Source of the DNA: a bacterium
GTDB lineage: Bacteria; Coprothermobacterota; Coprothermobacteria; Coprothermobacterales; JAADFF01
Assembly: GCA_027063755.1 (NCBI GenBank)
Contig: JAMORD010000220.1
Span: forward strand, 1 to 11,021
DNA: 11,021 bases
Reading direction: 5' to 3'
Part shown: piece after piece, positions 1-6,905 of the stretch
How positions within the stretch are numbered: position 1 is the first letter of the stretch
Layout of the letters: each line of letters begins with the position of its first letter
Translations under genes and position numbers: made by a program
Notes under the pieces: model-generated
Seen by the model: the letters and a program-made list of their open reading frames with translations, nothing else
What the model was told of the DNA's origin: nothing
The model's database searches: none

Positions 1-1540
<1,540 letters not shown>

Positions 1541-1584
1541 AACTCTACCTTAACCCCATTTGTCGCGTGCGCGAGCTAAAAAGT

Positions 1585-1711
1585 AGTGGGTCTGTGCCCA
1601 CGTCGTGGGGGTACACCCGGAAACATGCCGAACCCGGAAGTTAAGCCCACGAAGGCCGATGATACTAGTCACCGCGAGGGGCTGGGAAAGTAGGCCGGTG
1701 CAGACCCACTA
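1585..1711 (+). rRNA. rrf: 5S ribosomal RNA
   Basis: Complete 5S rRNA, the small RNA of the large ribosomal subunit. The two ends pair perfectly: AGTGGGTCTG (1585-1594) with CAGACCCACT (1701-1710) forms helix I. The conserved loop B/helix III segment CCGAACCCGGAAGTTAAGC lies at 1629-1646, and the loop E/helix IV part follows at 1661-1690. The exact termini could differ by a few bases. It follows 23S by about 45 nt and is followed by a strong terminator. It also serves as the reference for the degenerate repeats immediately downstream. Confidence 0.97.
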
Positions 1712-1720
1712 GAGGTAAGA

Positions 1721-1757
1721 GGGAGCCGCTGGAGAGTGGCTCCCTTTTTGTGTTTTT
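1721..1757 (+). terminator. Rho-independent terminator of the rRNA operon
   Basis: GGGAGCC (1721-1727) pairs with GGCTCCC (1738-1744), and the stem continues inward through a G-T pair and CT/AG to a four-base loop. It is followed at once by TTTTT and then a second T-run (1753-1757). It lies ten bases after the 5S gene, so it should end the rRNA transcript before the repeat array. Confidence 0.93.
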
Positions 1758-1786
1758 GAGGAAGAAAAAGGCAGAAGATTGATGGT

Positions 1787-1923
1787 GAAGCCGATAAGGG
1801 AAAGATAACGGAAGAGAAAGAGCAAAGGGGATGTGCTTTTAAAAGAATGCTGGAAAAGAGTAATAGGTGAGGGATAAAAGAAAAACAGGTGGAATAAAAT
1901 AATGCAACGATAATGCCAGGAAG
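1787..1923 (+). pseudogene. Fragments of decayed 5S-like copies
   Basis: Three short matches to the 5S gene occur in order. GAAGCCGAT (1787-1795) matches 5S 1651-1660 apart from one missing G, and is followed by GGGAAAG (1798-1804), which matches 5S 1684-1690. GCTGGAAAAG (1849-1858) matches 5S 1681-1690 at 9 of 10 positions. ATGCCAGGAAG (1913-1923) matches 5S 1625-1640 with a five-base deletion. The distance from the second to the third match (64) fits two abutting 5S copies (70 expected). The fragments are short, so chance matching is possible. Confidence 0.4.
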
Positions 1924-1985
1924 ATGGCAGAAGCAGAGGTCAGAAGTAACGGTCATAAGACAATAATAAGATATAGACAGAGAGA

Positions 1986-2100
1986 TATCGGTTAAGCTCA
2001 TCGCAGAGATGGATAGCATACATACATACATACATGTTGTGATATCGTCAGTGACGATAATTTTCAAGGAAAGTGGTAGTAAGAATCTGATAATGGTTAG
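1986..2100 (+). pseudogene. Decayed 5S-like copy interrupted by a CATA repeat
   Basis: TTAAGCTCA at 1992-2000 followed by GATGGATA (2008-2015) parallels TTAAGCCCA and GATGATA of 5S (1641-1664). After an insertion of about 32 nt, which includes the CATA microsatellite, GGAAAGT (2068-2074) resumes the 5S order (1685-1691), and a weak match continues to about 2100. Confidence 0.5.
2017..2036 (+). repeat. CATA microsatellite
   Basis: Four perfect CATA units followed by CATG. It falls inside one of the degenerate 5S-like units and accounts for part of that unit's extra length. Confidence 0.9.
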
Positions 2101-2164
2101 AGATAAGACAGGAATAAGTAATAATGGAGATATAGGAATTGTGAAGAGAAATGAGGTTTCTGCA

Positions 2165-2280
2165 AATGCTTGATAAAAGTTATGTCATGTGTAATACATG
2201 TTGTATTACAGGCAGTAATGACAGAAAAAGCTAAGGAAGATATTGTATAGGTTGAGAACTGTAATGTGTAATGGAGAATG
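2165..2280 (+). pseudogene. Decayed 5S-like copy
   Basis: ACATG at 2196 is followed 18 nt later by AGTAA at 2214; in 5S the corresponding ACATG and AGTTAA are 16 nt apart (1623 and 1639). The bases between read as the 5S sequence with several C-to-T changes. The 'gat' anchor lies at 2239, 43 nt after ACATG against 38 in 5S. The copy also contains a 9-bp hairpin (2190-2210). Confidence 0.5.
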
Positions 2281-2281
2281 A

Positions 2282-2398
2282 TAGATTTGGGAGAATTCCG
2301 GGATATGGATTGTATGTATTTGTTATTCTGTATATTCCACAGTTTCCCCTTATAAGATTGTGAGCCTATGAATATCTTCTGGCTAGTAGGGGGAAGAC
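2282..2398 (+). pseudogene. Decayed 5S-like copy
   Basis: The 3' part is recognisable: CTGGCTAGTAGG (2379-2390) aligns to CTGGGAAAGTAGG of 5S (1682-1694) with one gap, and AGAC (2395-2398) falls where 5S has AGAC (1702-1705). The 5' part is too diverged to align by eye. Confidence 0.5.
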
Positions 2399-2515
2399 AA
2401 AGTTGTTGTAAATAGAGCTGTAGATTTATAGAGTTTTTTTCAATACTAAAAAGGTAAATACTATGCAAATTTGGGGGCAGTTTTTTATAGCATGTTATAA
2501 TTTTGTACTCTACTA
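2396..2515 (+). pseudogene. Decayed 5S-like copy
   Basis: The block at 2442-2465 matches the next unit (2558-2582) in 20 of 25 aligned columns and corresponds to 5S 1631-1652. CTACTA at 2510-2515 corresponds to CCACTA at the 5S 3' end (1706-1711), 42 nt after the anchor against 45 in 5S. Confidence 0.55.
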
Positions 2516-2629
2516 ACAACATAGTGATCGATAACCTATGTATAGGAAGAGTTTTTTAATCCTGAAAATGGTAAACACCATGACGATTCAGTGGCATATA
2601 TATTTACCCTGATATGTCATAGTCCACTA
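2513..2629 (+). pseudogene. Decayed 5S-like copy
   Basis: AATCCTGAA with the following GTAAACACCATGA (to 2583) aligns to 5S 1631-1652. Of 22 5S bases, 17 are kept and 4 of the 5 changes are C-to-T or G-to-A; a few single-base insertions are needed. CCACTA at 2624-2629 equals the 5S 3' end CCACTA, 39 nt after the anchor at 2585 against 45 in 5S. AGTG at 2523 stands where 5S begins AGTGGG. Confidence 0.6.
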
Positions 2630-2754
2630 CCAACATAATGGGTAGGGCATATAAACATCGTGTTAGAGGGACAAAATTGGAACCAGTAATACTGCCGAAG
2701 GAAGATACTATAGCAGATATATATTTTCTGTGGCATGTATAAGTTTTATTCACT
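2630..2754 (+). pseudogene. Decayed 5S-like copy, best preserved in its centre
   Basis: CGAAGG (2696-2701) and GATACTA (2704-2710) repeat two exact words of 5S (1650-1655 and 1661-1667) in the same order, with a three-base deletion between them. Upstream, ATGGGTAGGGC near 2638-2648 and TCGTG near 2658-2662 parallel GTGGGTCTGTGC and TCGTG of the 5S 5' end. Downstream, GGCATGT (2732-2738) parallels GGCCGGT of 5S. Confidence 0.62.
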
Positions 2755-2866
2755 GCTCGGATGTATGTTCTAAAGTCAGAAGTTCTATAAAGCCATTTTT
2801 CAGATGAGTAACAGGAAACGCTATATAGATTCGGTAGCAGGTATATCTTTCTCATGACATGTGTCA
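2755..2866 (+). pseudogene. Decayed 5S-like copy
   Basis: The 35 bases 2828-2862 match the previous unit (2704-2738) at 25 positions with no gap. The block 2796-2834 matches 2553-2591, two units earlier, at 22 of 39 positions with no gap. The direct resemblance to 5S is weaker here than in the neighbouring units. Confidence 0.5.
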
Positions 2867-3000
2867 CATGGGTTCAAGAATATTTTGTTGTTTTCTTTAA
2901 GTTTATACTCTTTCCAAGATTATGTAGCTGGCCGATGTTATGTGACTGGGGAATATGGTGAATGTGAGAAAGGAAAAGTAGTGATCTATAGGGACCATTA
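2867..3000 (+). pseudogene. Decayed 5S-like copy
   Basis: GGCCGATG (2930-2937) is an exact 8-base match to 5S 1654-1661. Further on, AAGTAG (2976-2981) and GACC (2993-2996) are 17 nt apart, where 5S has AAGTAG and GACC 15 nt apart (1688 and 1703). GACCATTAG is GACCCACTAG with one base lost and one C-to-T change. Confidence 0.6.
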
Positions 3001-3107
3001 GAATGATGTGAGTATTATATGCTTGAATTATCTTACTAGATAAGAATGAAAAATCGTATATGTTGTGTCTAATGGTTTGATGGGTTTAGAGATACAAAGA
3101 AACAATG
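3001..3107 (+). pseudogene. Decayed 5S-like copy
   Basis: ATGCTTGAA (3019-3027), AGATAAG (3038-3044) and GAA (3048-3050) parallel ATGCCGAA, AGTTAAG and GAA of 5S (1625, 1639 and 1651) in order and at similar spacing. The 3' half is poorly conserved. Confidence 0.5.
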
Positions 3108-3260
3108 TTGTTAAAAGTATTAGAAGAAGTATTTAACTATATAGAGAGCATTGTAACATGAGATTGTTCGCAGAGTTAGAATAATAGGAAATAGCGTATC
3201 GGACATACAGTATTTATAAAGTGTGGCATATTATGGTTTGGGTTCTAATAATACCAAATG
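3108..3260 (+). pseudogene. Last recognisable decayed 5S-like copy plus the start of a further one
   Basis: AACATG (3155) and AGTTAG (3174) are 19 nt apart; 5S has AACATG and AGTTAAG 17 nt apart. AAAGTGTGGC (near 3218-3227) parallels AAAGTAGGCC of 5S. GGGTTCT at 3240 may be the 5' end of another, truncated copy. The periodic signal is lost after about 3260. Confidence 0.5.
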
Positions 3261-3263
3261 ATT

Positions 3264-3284
3264 TTTATATTTATATTTATATTT
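3264..3284 (+). repeat. Short TTTATA tandem repeat
   Basis: Three TTTATA units followed by TTT. It lies just beyond the last recognisable array unit. The rest of 3261-3387 shows nothing I can identify. Confidence 0.8.
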
Positions 3285-3387
3285 CTTATATAAAATTGCT
3301 TTGTGTGTTTTTATTTGAGAGAAAGACATGATGCTATAGGTCTTTTTAGGTTGATGATGTTTTATGGGGAAATATTGCCAAAAGATT

Positions 3388-3416
3388 CCTTATAGCTAAA
3401 GTATACTCCTATAGGG
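3388..3416 (-). terminator. Possible terminator of the HD-GYP gene
   Basis: Read on the minus strand, CCCTATAG and CTATAAGG form an 8-bp stem with one G-T pair, about 26 nt after the stop codon, followed by AATCTTTT. The T-run is short and interrupted, so this is a weak candidate. An alternative small hairpin, ACTCC/GGAGT, overlaps it at 3405-3419. Confidence 0.3.
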
Positions 3417-3442
3417 AGTGAATTTGGGTATAAAGTATTTTT

Positions 3443-5302
3443 CTACTGTTTTTGTTCTAAACTGCTATCTATGTTGTTTCTATAAATTTCGTCAAATGCC
3501 ATATGGTATTTTCGGAATATGTTTAGTATCTCAGGGTCAAAATGTTCTGGAATAACTCTACCATCACCATGAAGAATGATCTTTACAACCTCTTTATGAG
3601 GTAGTGCCTTTTTATATGGACGTGGAGAACGAAGGGCATCGTATATATCTGCAAGGGCTACAATACGAGCTTCAAGTGGTATTTCTTCTCCTTTGAGACC
3701 ATCTGGATATCCACTACCGTCGTATTTTTCATGATGCCAGCGAGCGATGTTCTTAGCCATTTCCATTTCATTGTCTTCTTGGCCTCCCAGTATCTCCCAA
3801 CCATATATGGTATGTTTTTTCATGATTTCCCATTCTTCTTCTGTTAGTGGACCTGGTTTGTGTAATATGTGTTGGGGGACGAGTATTTTGCCGATATCAT
3901 GAAGTGGGGCAAATCTCCGAATGTCTTCTATGAATTCATCACTGAGGCCTAATTTTTCTGATATAAATGCAGAGTATTCTCCTACTCTAACAATGTGTTC
4001 GCCCGTTTCATTATCAAATTGTTCGGCAAGACGTGCCAATCTTCTAGCAAAGAAATAATAGGCTTTTTTGAGGCTTTGTTGTTTTTCTTCCAGTTCTTTG
4101 TAGGCATCTTCAAGCAATATATTATTGTGCACAAGTTGCCTTTGCAATTCTAAGAATTCTTCAATTGTTTCTGCAAATGTACTTGTCATTTCTTCTATTT
4201 CTATAGCATTACTTTTAAACAAGAAGAGTTCTTTTTTCAAATGATGTAAAAAGTTTGCAATGGCTTGGGGAGAGTGCTTATCAATTGTTTTCCATTTTTT
4301 AAGAGCTTGGGTGATCATTTGGATATCATGGCTGATACGTCTCGTGAAAAGAAATGCTGAGAAGCCAGAGCCAGTGATCAAGATAATCACACCAATTGTG
4401 AGAATAAGCATAATGAAGAAAAACTCTTTAATAAGTGGGGTAAAGTCTAATGTTAAATAGATGATATATGGCTGTGGTATGTATACGATATCGGCTCTGG
4501 AAGATTTGGGGAGGGAGGTTAACCATAGGGATATCACAATTCTTTTTTGAGGTACCGTGAGGAATTTGATTTCGTATTGGTAAATATTGTTTTTATCTAT
4601 AGTAAATAATTTGTTTGGAGTGATATTTATGTTTTGTATGTCTTGTGGAAGAGGGGAGTATATGTTATTGGGATATATAATTTCTATGTTTTGTACAACA
4701 TCTATATCATTTACAATTTTTTCTACTGAAGTGCGGAGTATCATTTTCAGGTTAATATCACTGTGTACTTCTGTGCCCAAGGCCAGTAGTTTACCATCTG
4801 CTATAGGAGCGAATATGAATTTATAAAATGTCTTTCCATCTGAAAGGCCAGGTATGAAAGCTCGGGGAGATGCTATTTTGCCGACCGATGTGATAGATGC
4901 TACTTGTGTAAAGAATGGAAATGCGTTAAATGACATGTTGGAAAATAGTGTGCTGTTGCTGAGAATGACTGTTCCTGTAGGGGATAATACTAACTCTATA
5001 ACATCTGAGCATGCTGTGTCGTCTACGATAATATTGCCACTATCAATACTGGCAAGACAATTTAGGAGGTGATGTTCTGTGTTTATTTCTTCTTTTTGCA
5101 AGATTTTATCAAACATAGATAATGTTATTTCTGTATTCTTGTTGATGAGATATTCCATAATATAAGTATCGTGGTAAACTACACTTTGAGCAAAGAACCA
5201 TGTGCCTGCGTATACTACGAGAGCTACTAAAAGGGTGTATCCGAGCAGTTTAATGTACAGGATTCTAAATAATGAGCGTTTTTTTCTATACTTAAACATC
5301 AT
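3443..5302 (-). CDS. Membrane-anchored HD-GYP domain protein, predicted cyclic-di-GMP phosphodiesterase
   Basis: A 619-residue protein predicted to hydrolyse cyclic-di-GMP at the inner face of the membrane in response to an external signal. A short basic N-terminus precedes one membrane helix (about 13-37). A region of about 255 residues follows, probably outside the membrane and probably a sensor of Cache-like size, though I see no diagnostic motif. A second helix lies at about 294-317. The cytoplasmic linker (320-430) is helical and coiled-coil-like; a classic HAMP domain is not obvious. The HD-GYP domain occupies about 430-600 with every expected ligand: H436, HD 468-469, K472, H497, HH 523-524, D528, the GSGYPDG signature (529-535) and D552, so activity is likely. 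The gene stands alone, diverging from amrA. The start is ATGATG; no ribosome-binding site precedes it, and a TATAAT box lies six bases upstream. Confidence 0.93.
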   Translation of the reverse strand: MMFKYRKKRSLFRILYIKLLGYTLLVALVVYAGTWFFAQSVVYHDTYIMEYLINKNTEITLSMFDKILQKEEINTEHHLLNCLASIDSGNIIVDDTACSDVIELVLSPTGTVILSNSTLFSNMSFNAFPFFTQVASITSVGKIASPRAFIPGLSDGKTFYKFIFAPIADGKLLALGTEVHSDINLKMILRTSVEKIVNDIDVVQNIEIIYPNNIYSPLPQDIQNINITPNKLFTIDKNNIYQYEIKFLTVPQKRIVISLWLTSLPKSSRADIVYIPQPYIIYLTLDFTPLIKEFFFIMLILTIGVIILITGSGFSAFLFTRRISHDIQMITQALKKWKTIDKHSPQAIANFLHHLKKELFLFKSNAIEIEEMTSTFAETIEEFLELQRQLVHNNILLEDAYKELEEKQQSLKKAYYFFARRLARLAEQFDNETGEHIVRVGEYSAFISEKLGLSDEFIEDIRRFAPLHDIGKILVPQHILHKPGPLTEEEWEIMKKHTIYGWEILGGQEDNEMEMAKNIARWHHEKYDGSGYPDGLKGEEIPLEARIVALADIYDALRSPRPYKKALPHKEVVKIILHGDGRVIPEHFDPEILNIFRKYHMAFDEIYRNNIDSSLEQKQ

Positions 5303-5337
5303 GTGAATATTATACCCTATCTCGGGGTAATATTAAA
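5302..5337 (-). promoter_or_regulatory. Promoter of the HD-GYP gene, apparently giving a leaderless mRNA
   Basis: On the minus strand a perfect TATAAT (5314-5309) ends six bases before the ATG. If transcription starts seven bases after the box, it begins at the A of the start codon (5302). A weak -35 (TTTAAT, 5337-5332, 3 of 6 matches) lies 17 bases further upstream. No Shine-Dalgarno sequence is present in the few bases available. Confidence 0.55.
5306..5334. promoter_or_regulatory. Inverted repeat in the divergent promoter region, possible operator
   Basis: AATATTA-TA-CCC (5306-5317) is mirrored by GGGGTAATATT (5324-5334): an inverted repeat of ten to eleven pairs with a two-base bulge and a six-base centre. 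It covers the -10 box of the HD-GYP gene and lies about 35 bases upstream of amrA, so a regulator bound here could control both directions. A TAATAT at 5328-5333 could serve as the + strand -10, but no good -35 accompanies it. Confidence 0.4.
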
Positions 5338-5366
5338 AAGGGAAATTCTGTTAAGGGGGTGGTTGT

Positions 5367-5891
5367 ATGCATCCGTATGTCAAACTGGCGAAAGATACTG
5401 TTGAATATTGGGTAAGATATGGCAAAAAGATGGCTGTGCCAGAGCCCTTACCAGAAGTGTTTCAAAGGAGAGCAGGTTGCTTTGTAACACTTTACAAACA
5501 AGGGGAGTTGAGAGGGTGTATCGGTACAATACTACCTGTTTACGATAACTTAGCAGAGGAGATCATAGAAAATGCTATTGCAGCGTGTAGTCGGGATCCA
5601 CGATTTTATCCTGTAGAGCCGAAAGAATTGCCATTTATTAATTATAAGGTTGATGTGCTTTCTGAACCTGTGCCGATAAAGTCTATTGATGAACTTGATC
5701 CCAAAAGATACGGTGTAATTGTTGTGTCTACTGTGTCCCCGTATAAAAAAGGTGTGCTTCTTCCTGATTTAGAAGGTGTTGATACTGTAGAGAAGCAACT
5801 TTCTATCGCTATGGCAAAGGCTGGTATTCATCCCGATGAACCTATAGATGTGTATAAATTTACTGTAGAGAGGTATGGTGAAGATGAATAG
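5367..5891 (+). CDS. amrA: AmmeMemoRadiSam system protein A (AMMECR1 family)
   Basis: A 174-residue protein of the AMMECR1 family, the usual length for a stand-alone bacterial member. The family signature LRGCIG is at 48-53, and the conserved DPRF (77-80) and [13 protein letters not shown] (128-140) segments follow. The family's biochemical activity is not established. In bacteria and archaea it is linked by genome context to a Memo-family protein and a radical SAM enzyme, which gave the system its name. The start is supported by the AAGGGGGTGG ribosome-binding site, seven bases or so before the ATG. The gene is the first of the + strand train and overlaps amrS by 8 nt (or 17 nt with the upstream start). 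No Memo gene lies next to it in this window. Confidence 0.92.
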   Translation: MHPYVKLAKDTVEYWVRYGKKMAVPEPLPEVFQRRAGCFVTLYKQGELRGCIGTILPVYDNLAEEIIENAIAACSRDPRFYPVEPKELPFINYKVDVLSEPVPIKSIDELDPKRYGVIVVSTVSPYKKGVLLPDLEGVDTVEKQLSIAMAKAGIHPDEPIDVYKFTVERYGEDE

Positions 5892-6894
5892 ATATGGTTT
5901 CTTTGAGGAAATAGAAGAGGGGGTATATAGGTGTACGGCCTGCCCATTAAGGTGTGTTCTCAAGGAAGGTGTGCGTGGATACTGTGGCGTTAGAACAGTT
6001 GTAAATGGTAAGCCTGTGGCCTTGATGTATGGTTATCCTGTTTCTGTTGCCGTAGATCCTATAGAAAAGAAACCCCTCTTCCATTTTTATCCGGGAACTA
6101 AGGTGTTATCCTTTGGAACGCTTGGCTGTAATATGCGTTGCAAAGGATGCCAAAACTGGGAAATTGCCCATACAAAACCTGAGGAGTGGAAATATCAGTT
6201 TTATCATATAGAACCGAAAGAAGTGCCTTATCTTATGGGTGAAACGGGTGCTAGTGGTGTGGCTTTTACATATAATGAGCCAACAGTATGGGCTGAGTAT
6301 GTATATGATGCGTCCTATGAAGTGAAGAAGTCGGGAGGATATACTGTTGCCGTTACCAATGGATATTTTTCTGAGGAGGTTAGACAAGCATGGGCTGAAG
6401 TAGTAGATGCGTATGCCATTGACCTCAAGGCTATGTTCAAAGAGACATATGATAAGTTTGCACCTGGTATTGATCCTGAAGTTGTCATGGATAATATTCG
6501 CTGGCTATATCATCATGGTAAACATGTAGAGGTTATTGTCAATCTTATGCCCGGTGTCAATGATAGTCTGGAGGAAAGAAAAGCCATGATAGATTTTCTT
6601 ATATCCGTATCTACAGATATCCCTTTCCATATAACTCGCTTTTATCCTATGTATCAGATGCAAGATGTGCCACCTACACCTATAGAAAAGCTGTTGACAT
6701 TTAGACAGGAGGCTATAGATGCAGGGCTGAAGTATGTATATGTTGGAAATGTGAGAATAGATGGTCTTGAAGATACATATTGTCCTAAGTGTGGAAGTCT
6801 ACTTGTGAAAAGGGAGGGTTTCTGGGTATCATTAAATAAGATTAGCAATGGAGAGTGTCCAGAGTGTGGAAATAAAATATATGGAGTATGGTAG
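5884..6894 (+). CDS. amrS: AmmeMemoRadiSam system radical SAM enzyme
   Basis: A 336-residue radical SAM protein resembling pyruvate-formate-lyase activating enzymes. The cluster-binding motif CNMRCKGC (C82, C86, C89) is the CX3CX2C that holds a 4Fe-4S cluster and S-adenosylmethionine. An N-terminal cysteine group (C17, C20, C24, C34) precedes the barrel, and a C-terminal zinc-ribbon-like pair of CxxC motifs (C300/C303 and C325/C328) ends the protein; both could bind further metal. The substrate is unknown. I chose the ATG at 5884 because GAGAGG (5868-5873) sits ten bases before it; an in-frame ATG at 5875 is only one base from that site. The stop codon (6892-6894) lies inside the mreB ribosome-binding site, so the two genes are almost certainly co-transcribed. 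Confidence 0.93.
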   Translation: MNRYGFFEEIEEGVYRCTACPLRCVLKEGVRGYCGVRTVVNGKPVALMYGYPVSVAVDPIEKKPLFHFYPGTKVLSFGTLGCNMRCKGCQNWEIAHTKPEEWKYQFYHIEPKEVPYLMGETGASGVAFTYNEPTVWAEYVYDASYEVKKSGGYTVAVTNGYFSEEVRQAWAEVVDAYAIDLKAMFKETYDKFAPGIDPEVVMDNIRWLYHHGKHVEVIVNLMPGVNDSLEERKAMIDFLISVSTDIPFHITRFYPMYQMQDVPPTPIEKLLTFRQEAIDAGLKYVYVGNVRIDGLEDTYCPKCGSLLVKREGFWVSLNKISNGECPECGNKIYGVW

Positions 6895-6905
6895 GAGGTG
6901 CAGTT

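Larger units (their letters stand above)
1760..3260 (+). repeat. Degenerate tandem array, period about 118 nt, apparently derived from 5S rRNA genes
   Basis: No convincing protein gene lies in this 1.5 kb. By-eye alignment shows a recurring block (the 'gat' anchor, matching 5S position 1661) at 2239, 2356, 2468, 2585, 2704, 2828, 2937, about 3059 and 3197, so spacings are 109-138 nt, close to the 127-nt 5S gene. Unit-to-unit identity is clear: 2704-2738 against 2828-2862 is 25/35 ungapped, and 2442-2465 against 2558-2582 is 20 of 25 columns. Blocks of the real 5S recur in order: ACATG, AGTTAAG, CGAAGG, GATACTA, GGAAAGTAG and GACCCACTA. Before 2165 the copies are more fragmentary. I see no preserved helix I pairing, so these are most likely decayed copies. 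All alignments were done by eye, without statistics. Confidence is higher for the repeat itself than for its 5S origin. Confidence 0.75.

Noticed and set aside
1981-2100. Insertion sequence or transposon remnant as the source of the gap
   Set aside because: I found no terminal inverted repeats, transposase-like residues or target-site duplication; the periodic 5S-like words explain the region better.
2566-2694. Short hairpins recurring at the unit period (ATGGT/ACCAT near 2568-2581, CAGT/ACTG at 2684-2694) as a conserved RNA structure
   Set aside because: The stems are four or five pairs only, and the equivalent position in the next unit (near 2807-2820) has no hairpin, so covariation is not supported.
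1669-2867. Three minus-strand open frames of 132, 141 and 87 codons in the array region
   Set aside because: The first runs into the 5S gene and terminator. The sequences have no domain-like pattern and lack a convincing ribosome-binding site. For the first, purine excess on the + strand removes stop codons from the minus strand; the others overlap repeat units whose spacing is mostly not a multiple of three.
2860-2885. tRNA T-arm-like GGTTCAAGAAT
   Set aside because: No flanking 5-bp stem, anticodon arm or acceptor stem can be drawn around it.
2239-3240. CRISPR array
   Set aside because: The period of about 118 nt with no short conserved repeat and no unique spacers does not fit; the whole unit is repeated and degenerate, and no cas genes are present.
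4260-5072. Plus-strand open frames across the HD-GYP gene
   Set aside because: They are antisense to a well-supported gene with all catalytic motifs and have no family resemblance.
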